Positions 1 to 8,458 of a stretch of DNA of 64,000 nt are shown one piece after another; the first letter of the stretch is position 1; every line of letters starts with the position of its first letter. Where the stretch lies: contig CAWIDE010000033.1 of the NCBI GenBank assembly GCA_963834715.1, positions 496,001-560,000 of the forward strand, given 5' to 3'. The DNA comes from CAVSUZ01 sp963834715. Lineage in GTDB: Bacteria; Pseudomonadota; Alphaproteobacteria; Acetobacterales; Acetobacteraceae. Position numbers and translations under genes: made by a program. Under the pieces are notes generated by a model. That model ran no database searches and was not told where the DNA came from. It worked only from the letters and a program-made list of their open reading frames with translations.

Positions 1-315
1 CCGTCCCCGCGTATGGGGTGCTGTTTCCACCAGGAAGCGCAGCGCCCGGTCCAGGTCCTGACCAGCGCCTAGCATGACCGCCAGCTCGCGCGTGAACACC
101 GCCACGTCCTGCCGCGATAAACCCCGACGAGGCCCGAACCCAAGCCGCAACTCCCCGGTGAGCATCGAGCGCGCGGTCTCCGCCGGCTCGGCGCGAACAG
201 GAATGTTGCCGTCCCGGCGTAGCCGCTCGATGACCGCGCCCTCGGTCGCCGCCTCCATTACGCCGACGGTCACTTCACCGGCCTGTGTGATCGCCTTATA
301 GCGAAACGAGGCCAT
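1..315 (-). CDS. gspF: Type II secretion inner-membrane platform protein GspF (partial, runs off the left edge)
   Basis: The ATG lies at 313-315 on the minus strand, three bases after the gspE stop, so the two genes are translationally close. About 105 N-terminal residues are visible. They begin MASFRYKAITQAG and continue into the soluble cytoplasmic domain typical of GspF/PilC, ending with the motif around FTRELAVMLGAGQDLDRAL. In the family this protein is the polytopic inner-membrane platform that couples the GspE ATPase to pseudopilus assembly. The transmembrane part lies outside the window. Position directly downstream of gspE is the usual gsp order, which strengthens the call. Confidence 0.88.
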   Translation of the reverse strand, partial: MASFRYKAITQAGEVTVGVMEAATEGAVIERLRRDGNIPVRAEPAETARSMLTGELRLGFGPRRGLSRQDVAVFTRELAVMLGAGQDLDRALRFLVETAPHTRGR

Positions 316-318
316 AAC

Positions 319-2044
319 TCATGCCTCGGCCCGGATGCTGCGCTCCAGTTCCGCAAGCGTGGTTGTGCCCTCAAGGGCCAGCCGAAGGCCCGCTTCGAAG
401 ATCGGTACCATACCGCCCGCCACGGCTTCCCGCTCGATATCGGCATGGTCGGCGCCAGCGAAAATCAGCCGCTCGATGGCCTCGCTCGGCTGCAGGAACT
501 CGGCAACCGCCAGCCGCCCGCGATAGCCCGTATGGCGGCAAACCGGACACCCGACCGGGTGCCAGAGCGCGATGGGCCGGCGAGCGATCAGGCGATCTAG
601 CGCGAACCGCTCGACCACTTCGGCCGGCGCCTGCTCTTCCCTCCGGCACTCGGTACAGAGACGGCGCACCAACCTCTGCGCCAGCACCCCACGCAGGACG
701 GCCGGCAATAGGTACTGCTCCACCCCCATATCACGCAGCCGGGTGATCGTGGCGGCAGCCGAGTTCGTATGCAGCGTCGATAGCACCAAGTGCCCCGTGA
801 GCGCCGCCTGAACAGCGATCTGAGCGGTCTCCAGGTCACGGATCTCGCCCACCATGATGACGTCAGGGTCCTGGCGCAGGATGGACCGCAGCAGCCGGGC
901 GAAGGTCAGGCCGATCTGCGGTTTGACCTGGACCTGATTGATCCCCGTGAGCTGAAACTCGATCGGGTCCTCGACAGTGACCACCTTGCGAATGGTCGTG
1001 TTGAGCGCCTGCAAACCGGTGTACAGCGTCGTCGTCTTGCCGCTGCCGGTCGGGCCGGTGACGAGGACAATGCCGTTGGGCAGTTCGAGCGCCTTCGACA
1101 GTCGCGCGACGACGGCCTTGGAAAGGCCCAGCCGGTCGTAATCGAACACCGTCGCGTTGCGGTCCAGTACGCGCAGCACAACCGTCTCGCCGTACATCGC
1201 CGGCACTGTGGAGACGCGAAAATCAATCTCCTGCCCCCGGACGGGAAGCTTCACCCGCCCATCTTGCGGCAACCGCCGTTCGGCGATGTCGAGGCGTGCC
1301 ATGATCTTGATGCGGGAGACGATCGCCGGGGCGAGCCTTACCGAAGGACTATCGGCCTCGTGCAACAACCCATCGTAGCGATAGCGCACGCGGAGCCGAT
1401 CCTCGAATGGCTCGATATGGATGTCTGACGCCTGCGTCTCCACGGCAGTGGCGATGATCTGGTTGACCAGCCGGATGACCGGGGCCTCGCTCGCAAGATC
1501 CTTGAGGCGCTCGGTGTCGTCCTCCCTCGGTGCGGATCCGTGATCGGCGAGCGCATCGGTCGCCTGCTCGCGCGCCTTATAAAGTCTCGTGAACGCGGCC
1601 TCGAGCTCGATTGGAACCGCCACGGCCAGCCGCACGGGCCGACCCAGTGCTGCGGCAACCGCGGTAGGCGTGAATACATCCATCGGGTCCGCCACCGCGA
1701 CCACCACCTCCTGCTCTGAAATCCGCGATCGGCATGGCACGGGCCGTGCGCAGGAACCGGTCGCCGAGCCGGTCAGCAAACAGCGGTTCGGTCGCCGGGT
1801 AATCAGCCGCCCGAGCGATCGGTAGGTGGAAAATCGACCCGTAAGCCTGTGCAAGGCCTCGCTCGCTGATCAGCCCGAGCTGAAGTAGCACGTGATCGAC
1901 GCGCTGCCCGGTCTCCGCACTGACCCGCCGTCCGCGTTCGATCGTGCGCAGATCGCATTGGCCGGTCTCAACCAGGAAAGCACACAGCCGCTCAACCGGA
2001 GCCAACTCCGGGGGAATGCGAAGCAGTGCTTCGGTTACATCCAT
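319..2044 (-). CDS. gspE: Type II secretion ATPase GspE, frameshifted
   Basis: Hexameric cytoplasmic ATPase that powers the pseudopilus. Reading starts at the ATG at 2042-2044 (MDVTEALLRIPPEL) and gives the N-terminal GspE domain. It changes frame at about 1710-1735, just after MPIADF, and continues in another frame from EQEVVVAVADPMD to the stop at 319. The second part has Walker A GPTGSGKTTTLY, the Walker B region DPDVIMVGEIRD and the zinc-binding CTEC and CPVC pairs. Both halves match the family, so one indel separates them. Either the gene is inactive or the base call is wrong. gspF follows three bases downstream. Confidence 0.88.
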
Positions 2045-2103
2045 TCCTGGCCTCCGCGCGTCTCAGCATGGCACAAAAGCGGCGCACGTGGCGATAACTG
2101 AGT

Positions 2104-2862
2104 GTGATGGTTTTCTCCGCCCCCTGGATTTGGCCGCTCGTTGCGGCACCGTGCGCAGGAAGCTTCCTGGGCGTCGTCATCCGCCGCTTGCCCAAAGGGC
2201 GGCGGCTGCTTCTCGCTCGCTCCGAGTGCGAGAATTGCGGGCGGGTGTTGCGGCCGTGGGAGCTGGTGCCGATCGTAAGCTGGCTTGCCCTGCGTGGCCG
2301 GTGCTCTAGTTGCCACGCCAGCATCGGAGCATTCCACCTACTCGTGGAGCTGGTCGCGGTGCTCGTCGCGCTCGGCCCTATCCTAATCTCGCCAGCGGAT
2401 TCCACTTGGTTCTGGATCAGTTGTGGCCTGGGCTGGATATTGCTCGCGCTAGGGTGGATTGATTGGGAGTGCTACCAACTGCCAGATGCACTCGTGTTGC
2501 CACTAATTGTAGCCGGACTGGCCGTCACGGCCATCTTGAACCTGAACGCGCTGGCTGATCATGCAGTGGCCACAGCAGGCGGGTATGCTTCGCTGCAACT
2601 GTTGAACGCGGGGTACCGCAGGTTTCGCGGCTATGACGGGCTGGGTCATGGTGACGCCAAGCTATTTGCGGCTTGCGGAGCATGGGCCGGTCTTGCCGCG
2701 CTTCCCTTTGTTTTGCTGCTGGGCGCGCTTGCCGGCCTCGGCGTAGCCGGGCTCAGAGCACTTTTGGGTGAGAAGCTAAGTCGCCGAACGCGAATCCCCT
2801 TCGGAACATGCCTGGCCTTAGCATTGTGGGTCGAATGGCTCGCAGTTGGATTAGTTGCCTGA
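2104..2862 (+). CDS. gspO: Prepilin leader peptidase / N-methyltransferase GspO (PilD-type)
   Basis: Polytopic inner-membrane aspartic protease that cleaves and N-methylates pseudopilins such as GspG and GspK. A 252-residue product is read from GTG 2104; ATG 2107 is the next codon. The N-terminal cytoplasmic domain carries the paired cysteines C42/C45 and C67/C70. The two catalytic aspartates appear as D120 (WIDWE, followed by QLPD) and D184 in the GHGDAK motif. Several hydrophobic segments follow. It is divergent from gspE, with about 60 bp between the starts, so a shared promoter region is likely. Confidence 0.93.
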   Translation: MMVFSAPWIWPLVAAPCAGSFLGVVIRRLPKGRRLLLARSECENCGRVLRPWELVPIVSWLALRGRCSSCHASIGAFHLLVELVAVLVALGPILISPADSTWFWISCGLGWILLALGWIDWECYQLPDALVLPLIVAGLAVTAILNLNALADHAVATAGGYASLQLLNAGYRRFRGYDGLGHGDAKLFAACGAWAGLAALPFVLLLGALAGLGVAGLRALLGEKLSRRTRIPFGTCLALALWVEWLAVGLVA

Positions 2863-2870
2863 CGTGGGAC

Positions 2871-3278
2871 TTATCTCCCCTGCTGAAACAGGGCACGGGC
2901 AGCGTCCATGACCGATTGCTGGTATTGTTCATTCAGAGCGGCTGTGTGTGAATGATAATCGCCGACCGCGCGCATGAGGTCTCCATGCTCCTCGGCGAGA
3001 TAGGCGGCCACGATGGCCCCTGCGGCAGCGATATTGAAACAGGCATCGCCGATCAGCCGTTCGCGGATGATCTGCTCTGACTGGCCGGTGTAGCGCGCCA
3101 GCGGAACGATCCAGCGCGTGTTGATCTGCAGCAAGCCCAAATCCTCCGACCCGTCGGAATTCGGATGCACCAGCCCGACACGACCACCCTCCACGGCCTG
3201 GATCGACGGCAGGACGCGAGGGGGCAGCCGGTTCCACGCCGCCACCAAAACCATGCAGGCCAGATAAGGGATCGCCAT
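2871..3278 (-). CDS. Periplasmic lytic transglycosylase (Slt/IagB type)
   Basis: Small exported muramidase-like enzyme of 135 residues from ATG 3278. The open frame extends upstream, but the first hydrophobic leader (MAIPYLACMVLVAAW) fits a signal peptide starting here. The catalytic glutamate sits in VEGG, followed by the family motif DLGLLQINTRW. Enzymes of this kind open peptidoglycan for assembly of trans-envelope machines. Its position between gspO and gspG suggests a role in secreton assembly, by analogy with IagB/PilT-associated transglycosylases. It converges on gspO with 8 bp between the stops. Confidence 0.85.
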   Translation of the reverse strand: MAIPYLACMVLVAAWNRLPPRVLPSIQAVEGGRVGLVHPNSDGSEDLGLLQINTRWIVPLARYTGQSEQIIRERLIGDACFNIAAAGAIVAAYLAEEHGDLMRAVGDYHSHTAALNEQYQQSVMDAARALFQQGR

Positions 3279-3384
3279 TGCCGATCGGCTGAGAATCGCG
3301 GGGCTACGATACCCAGTGCAATGATCGTCACGCAACCATATCAGTACTTCCGTCCTGCGGGCACGCGCCTTAGAATAAATTTTG

Positions 3385-3825
3385 ATGCACGGAAGGAAGC
3401 AGGCAAGGCGGCGACGCCGCGAGCAGGAGGCGGGGTTCACATTACTGGAGCTCCTGGTCGTGATCGCGATCCTGGGGCTGTTGATCGGGCTTGTCGCGCC
3501 GGCGGTGCTCGGTCAACTCGGAAAGGCGCGGGTTTCGATCGCCAGGCAATCCATCGAGCGAATCGGCTTGGTGCTGGACATGTATAAGCTTGACGTTGGC
3601 TCTTACCCCTCCACTCAGGATGGGCTGCAGGCGCTGGTCACACAGCCCACGGGTGTGGATTCCTGGAACGGACCGTACCTAAAGGGTGACAAGGTGCCGA
3701 TGGACCCGTGGAATCGCGATTACATCTATCGCAGTCCGTCCGAGCGAGAAGGACATGAGTACGATTTGTGCTCGCAGGGAGCGAACCCCAGCGCCGGCCA
3801 GGACGGGATGATCTGCAATCAATAG
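3385..3825 (+). CDS. gspG: Major pseudopilin GspG
   Basis: Major pseudopilin of the type II secretion pseudopilus. The start is ATG 3385; a TTG three bases earlier is less likely. A positively charged leader (MHGRKQARRRRREQEAG) is followed by the cleavage and methylation site G|FTLLELLVVIAILGLLIGL, the type IV pilin motif. Downstream residues such as YPSTQDGLQALV and WNGPYLKGD are the typical GspG signature. It stands alone here, separated from gspD and gspK, and would be processed by the GspO encoded 0.5 kb upstream. Confidence 0.95.
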   Translation: MHGRKQARRRRREQEAGFTLLELLVVIAILGLLIGLVAPAVLGQLGKARVSIARQSIERIGLVLDMYKLDVGSYPSTQDGLQALVTQPTGVDSWNGPYLKGDKVPMDPWNRDYIYRSPSEREGHEYDLCSQGANPSAGQDGMICNQ

Positions 3826-4707
3826 CCGTGGGCGAAGTATCACGCCCAATTGATTTCTGCATCAACGAGTCAGGGACCTAAAATTCCCGCAATCAGATGA
3901 TTACGGCGTCCGCGCAGGTGGACGGGTCTTAGGCCGCGACGGAGAATGTATCGCAAAGAGACACTGCTCGCCTACGGATTTCGCAAGGAACCAGTGAGTT
4001 GCCGTCTCTGAACCGGTGGCTCCGAGATCGACGAAGATCACCCTACCCGGGTACCGGCTATACGTAAGTGGCTGCCCTCAAAAATGGTGCCGGTTCGAAG
4101 GCACGCGAAACGAACATAATCGAAACAAAAGGAGGCGTCTATAAGAACAAACCAGCTCTGGCGTCGTGCTGGCGGGGACGATGGTCGCAGCGAACGTCGC
4201 CGTAGCGAACGACCAGTCCCTTTCAGACATCAAAACCGGCCATAGAGCCTCACCCCTAGGAGGTAATGGCCGTTTGGTCGGGCCTGTTTCTTGACCATGA
4301 TGAGGCTGTCTGTACCTCCTCCGCGAGTACCGCGCGCGACACGCGCCCGCCGATTGCGGTGGCGCTCGCATAAATAAAGAGGCGAGACTAACGCGCGTAG
4401 ACCGCGCTCGGCAGTTGCGTGTAAGCTCTTTTACAAAGCTTGAGTTTCGTTATCTAAGAATACAAATTTTAGAAGTACGCAGTTGACCCACGCAATGAAA
4501 GTGGTTAGCCTTCAAAATTTAACGAAGCAAAGGGTCGGGTCATCCCGACCCCCGGTACGTCCCACCTTCCCATTTCCCCGGCAGTTGACCAAGCGCACGT
4601 TCCTTGCTCGGCAATGGGAGTCAAGAATGTCGCCGAACTGCGGCCGCCAGTCACGCCTCGCCAAAAAAGCTCGTCGTCGCCGTCGCCGAAAAAAGGAGAC
4701 TCAGGGC
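3826..4707. other. Long intergenic region, no convincing gene
   Basis: About 880 bp separate gspG from the exported-protein operon. I see no ORF with family resemblance and no tRNA. From about 4420 to 4480 the DNA is markedly AT-richer than its surroundings, and TTGACC boxes occur near 4490 and 4584. Promoters for the downstream peroxidase operon are therefore plausible here but not proven. Confidence 0.5.
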
Positions 4708-6481
4708 ATGAAACGCACCATACTCCTTAGCGCGTCAGCAATAGGGGCGGCGATCGCTGCGACCATGCTCCCGTTCCCCGGCGCGGCGCAGGGCCTGCCC
4801 CAGCCGCCCCCCTACAATCCCTATCCGCCTGACATTCTGCCGCCCGACGTTGAAACGGAAACCAGTCGGGTTTTTACCGAAATTCAGGGCATTTTCCAGA
4901 ATTACCTTCAGCAGTACCCGGGCGCTGCCACCGATAACTGAGACAGGTAACCCCCCAACCATTCAGGGCACCGGATATGAGGCGCAGCGAATACTCGGCG
5001 GTCTGCTGAATTACGACGCGAATATGTCGCCTTTCAAGAATGTGGCCTGCGCTTCGTGCCACATGCCGTATGCCGGCTTTAGCGGTCCGATTCCCTCCGT
5101 CAACCTTACCATGATCGCGTATCCCGGATCGTACCATTACCGAGCTGCCAAGCGGACCGCGCAACGATACACATATTCGCCCTATTTCCCTGTACTCCAT
5201 TATGACCCAGCCGTCGGAGCGCTGATTGGCGGAAATTTCTGGGACGGGCGCGCGACCGGTTACATACTGCAAAGCCCGGACGCGGAGCAGGCGCAGCACC
5301 CGCCGGTCGACCCCCTGGAAATGGCTTTGCCCGACACGGCCTGCATTGCGTTCCGGCTACAGACAGCGGTGTACCGGCCCCTGTTTGAGGCGATATACGG
5401 TGCGGACTCTCTTACCATCAACTTCCCGCCTAACACTGAGCAGATCTGCGACACCCCAAATGGTGCGGCAGTACTCAACGGAAGCGCCACCCCAATTCTA
5501 CTCAGTCCGGACGACCGCACCAAGGCGACGAACGTTTTCGATCACTGGGGACAAGCCATTTCTTTCCTCGAGCGCTCGCCCGACATCAGCCCATTCACGG
5601 CGAAAATCGACGCCTTTTTGAATGGCAAGTATACCTACACTACGGACGAGGCAGCGGGCGCGGCTCTGTTCGACGGCAAAGGCAACTGCAATTCCTGCCA
5701 CCTTGATGGAAAGTCGACTGCCCTGACGTCGGGTCAGACCGACACCGGGACCCCGGCCAATACAGCGCCTCTGTTCACCTGCTTCGGCTTTGCCAATCTC
5801 GGCCTGCCGCTCAATCCCAGGATTGCCCTTTTCTATGAAAACGTGTCGGATGTCTTCGGCTTCACACCGAACCCGGACGGCTTCGCTTACAGAGATCTGG
5901 GATTAGGCAACTTCCTCAGAAGCGGCCCTCAGTCCGGGCCCAATCCAAACTCGCAATGGGTACAATATGCGCCCACTTCCGACGGGCAGATGCAGACCTC
6001 TACTATTCGCAATGTGGGCATGGCGCCGCAGCAATGTCCAACTACCGAGGCGCCGGGACCCTACTTCCAGAAGGAGTTCTTCCATAATGGCTATATCAAG
6101 AGCCTGAAGCAGCTCGTCCATTTCTACAACACGCGGGATGTGTACGCTTACAAGGTGCTGTCCGGACAATGCCCGGCGGGAACAACGGAAAAGGTGGACT
6201 GCTGGCCGGAGCCGGAGGTCCCGAACAACATCGACATGACGGTCGGTAACCTCGGCTTGACGGATGCGGAGGAAAACCAAGTCGTGGCTTTCCTGCAAGC
6301 CGCCAGCGACGGTTTCCTGACACCATACCCCTTCAGGAACACGTTTACCGGTCAGTGCCAGACGGGCGGTTCGGCATCGACACAAGGAAACGAGACGCTC
6401 ATCTCGACGCCGCCTTTGCCGTCGTGCGCGGCGGATATCTGCGGTGTCCAGCCTTACCCTGCGCCGCTCCCCATACCGTAA
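4708..6481 (+). CDS. Exported di-haem cytochrome c peroxidase / MauG-like protein, frameshifted near the N-terminus
   Basis: Periplasmic or exported c-type di-haem enzyme. The start ATG 4708 has a Shine-Dalgarno site (aaggag) and a signal peptide ending near GAAQG. The frame then changes at about 4915-4935 (after FQNYLQQYPGA) and continues to 6481. Two haem sites are visible: CASCH near 5048 and CNSCH near 5687. The family motif FWDGRA occurs between them. At roughly 590 residues it is longer than bacterial peroxidases (about 330) and closer to the large MauG-like group. It is first in a plus-strand set with an FN3-like and a propeller protein, inside the gsp locus. It may be T2SS cargo; this is inference. 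Confidence 0.82.
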
Positions 6482-6560
6482 GGCGACACCCAGTGCCAAC
6501 GAGCGAGCCGCAAGCCGTCACGCTGGACTTGTAGAGGGAACAGCAACAGGAGGTTTATCG

Positions 6561-7031
6561 GTGAACAAGCTCCTCGTAAAACTGCCCTTGGCCGCTATGA
6601 TTGCCGGCCTGCTTTGCGCCAACCCAAGCTCCGCGCAGGATGCGCAAAATCCTAATGCTCCAGCGCCGAAAAACCCGAACGTGCAAATAACGGAAAGGCC
6701 GATGCTTGAAATGGCGCTCAAGGATATGGCCATTCTCAGGTGGACCACCGCTAATCCTGGCGGATCCCCCGAACAATTTGCCGTCGCGGACTGTGGTACG
6801 GATCCCAACGCCCTGAATCACGAATGGAAATCTCACATTAGGCTGAATCAAGGCCATGAAGAGACGATGTGGCGCGTGCGCATAAGCGGCTTGGCGCCGA
6901 ACACAAACTATTACTGCACCGTGACTTCAGAGGACGCCAACGGTACGCCTACTGGACCGAGGAGCGACGTCTATCAGTTCACCACGCCAGGCCTGGGGGG
7001 GCGGACCATTAACGTGCCGCAGCCGCAGTGA
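6561..7031 (+). CDS. Exported fibronectin-III-like protein
   Basis: A 156-residue protein starting at GTG 6561, with aggagg seven bases upstream. A signal peptide (about 26 residues, ending SSAQ) is followed by a proline/asparagine-rich stretch. A single beta-sandwich-like domain then resembles FN3 or the N-terminal domain of purple acid phosphatases: ILRWTTANPGG early, and VRISGLAPNTNYYCTVTS late. It lies 80 bp after the peroxidase gene and is probably co-transcribed. No catalytic motif is seen, so a binding or scaffold role for the peroxidase or propeller is only inferred. Confidence 0.72.
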   Translation: MNKLLVKLPLAAMIAGLLCANPSSAQDAQNPNAPAPKNPNVQITERPMLEMALKDMAILRWTTANPGGSPEQFAVADCGTDPNALNHEWKSHIRLNQGHEETMWRVRISGLAPNTNYYCTVTSEDANGTPTGPRSDVYQFTTPGLGGRTINVPQPQ

Positions 7032-7182
7032 GCCGAACGGACGGTTACATGCAGGTGGCCGCGCCGGGTGACGCGATCGGAGCGTCGATCGACGTCTTCA
7101 CAGATTACGCACCGCTCTGGTTTCGCCGGGCTAAGCTCCCCGCACCAACATGCAATCGACGCAAACTGAAGGAGGAAAGTCG

Positions 7183-8409
7183 ATGACGCGACCTGGATAT
7201 TTGTGGACCACATCACTGTTGGCCAGCGCAGTGGCCGCGACGCTTGTCTGGGGCCATACCGGCCCGGCCCGCGCCCAGGATGAGCAGATGCGCCTGGTGA
7301 GCACGATCGACGTCGGCGGCAACGGTCTGGGCAGTTTCGATATCAGCTATGTCGATCCAACAATTGATCTATACGTTCTGGCCGACCGAACCAACGCATC
7401 AGTTGATTTTTTCGACGCGAGTGACGCTACGTTCACGGGCCGCGTCACCGGATTCCGCGGGGCGCAGGCGACCACCTCCATCTCCGGTCCTAATGGCGTG
7501 GTGGTGGTGGATCACAAGGAAGTCTGGGCCGGCGACGGTGACAGCACGGTGAAAGTGATCGACATCGCTACATTCCAGATCACCGACAGCATCTCGACAA
7601 ATGGCAAGTTCCGCGCAGACGAAGTATCATATGATCCCGTCGATCACATCCTTGCCGCGGCCAACAACGCGGACACGCCGCCGTTTCTGACGTTCATCGA
7701 CACTAATACCCACGCTGTCCTGAAGCAGATCGTCTTCGACGGTACCAACGGCACACCGAATGCGTTGGGTGGCCTGGAGCAGTCGCAATACTCGCCAAAG
7801 ACAGGGCTGTTCTATATTTCGGTGCCGCAGATCGGGAGCGACACGACACTGGGCGGGCTGACTGCCATAGATCCACACACCTTCCAGGTGGTCAGCACGT
7901 TCCCTGTATCAGACTGCACCCCTGCCGGCCTGGCGTTGGGTCCAACAAAGCAGGCCCTGCTGGGATGCAGTGCATCCTTCGGAACGGCACCTAACGTGCT
8001 GACCCAATCGGTGGTGATCAGCCTCGTTAACGGCAACATCCTCGCGAATATCACCCAGGTGGGCGGCTCGGACGAGGTCTGGTTCGATCCGGGCAGCGGG
8101 CACTACTATCTCGGCGCACGCAACAACGAGGACTCGAGCGGCACGATCGTGCCGGTGCTGGGGACGATCGACGCCGTGAGTAATGTGGCGGACGCCAATA
8201 CACCAACCTCCGTGTCAGCCCATTCGGTAGCCGCGGATCGGATATCGCTTCATGTCTTTGTGCCGATCGGCTTCCCGGCGCCCGGTGTTTCCGATCCGAC
8301 TAATCCTTGCCCAGTGGTCTCGCGCGGCTGCATCGCGGTCTATCTGCCGTCGTCGATCGACGACGACGACACCGCCACCCGGCAGTCCAGGTTGCAAGCC
8401 AGTCGGTAA
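7183..8409 (+). CDS. Exported YncE/YVTN-type beta-propeller protein
   Basis: A 408-residue exported protein. ATG 7183 is preferred because ggagg precedes it; an in-frame ATG at 7150 lacks a site. A signal peptide of about 35 residues ends near ARAQDE. The mature part is built of repeated blades with motifs such as VSTIDVGGNGLG, VKVIDIATFQI and LTAIDPHTFQVVSTF, as in SMP-30/YncE-like propellers. Third gene of the exported set. It converges on gspD with only a hairpin between. The ligand is unknown, and a function with the di-haem protein is inferred from context. Confidence 0.75.
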   Translation: MTRPGYLWTTSLLASAVAATLVWGHTGPARAQDEQMRLVSTIDVGGNGLGSFDISYVDPTIDLYVLADRTNASVDFFDASDATFTGRVTGFRGAQATTSISGPNGVVVVDHKEVWAGDGDSTVKVIDIATFQITDSISTNGKFRADEVSYDPVDHILAAANNADTPPFLTFIDTNTHAVLKQIVFDGTNGTPNALGGLEQSQYSPKTGLFYISVPQIGSDTTLGGLTAIDPHTFQVVSTFPVSDCTPAGLALGPTKQALLGCSASFGTAPNVLTQSVVISLVNGNILANITQVGGSDEVWFDPGSGHYYLGARNNEDSSGTIVPVLGTIDAVSNVADANTPTSVSAHSVAADRISLHVFVPIGFPAPGVSDPTNPCPVVSRGCIAVYLPSSIDDDDTATRQSRLQASR

Positions 8410-8435
8410 CAATGAAGGGACATTGTTAAGACCCG

Positions 8436-8458
8436 GCGTCCCGCTTACGGCGGGACGC
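8436..8458. terminator. Bidirectional hairpin between convergent propeller gene and gspD
   Basis: A perfect 9-bp stem (GCGTCCCGC / GCGGGACGC) with a 5-base loop. The gspD stop codon lies in the loop. Placement between two convergent genes supports a shared transcription terminator; there is no long U-tract. Confidence 0.7.

Noticed and set aside
4078..4371. Minus-strand open frame of 97 codons in the gspG-peroxidase spacer
   Set aside because: Arg/Pro-rich text without a ribosome site or recognisable motif; treated as chance.
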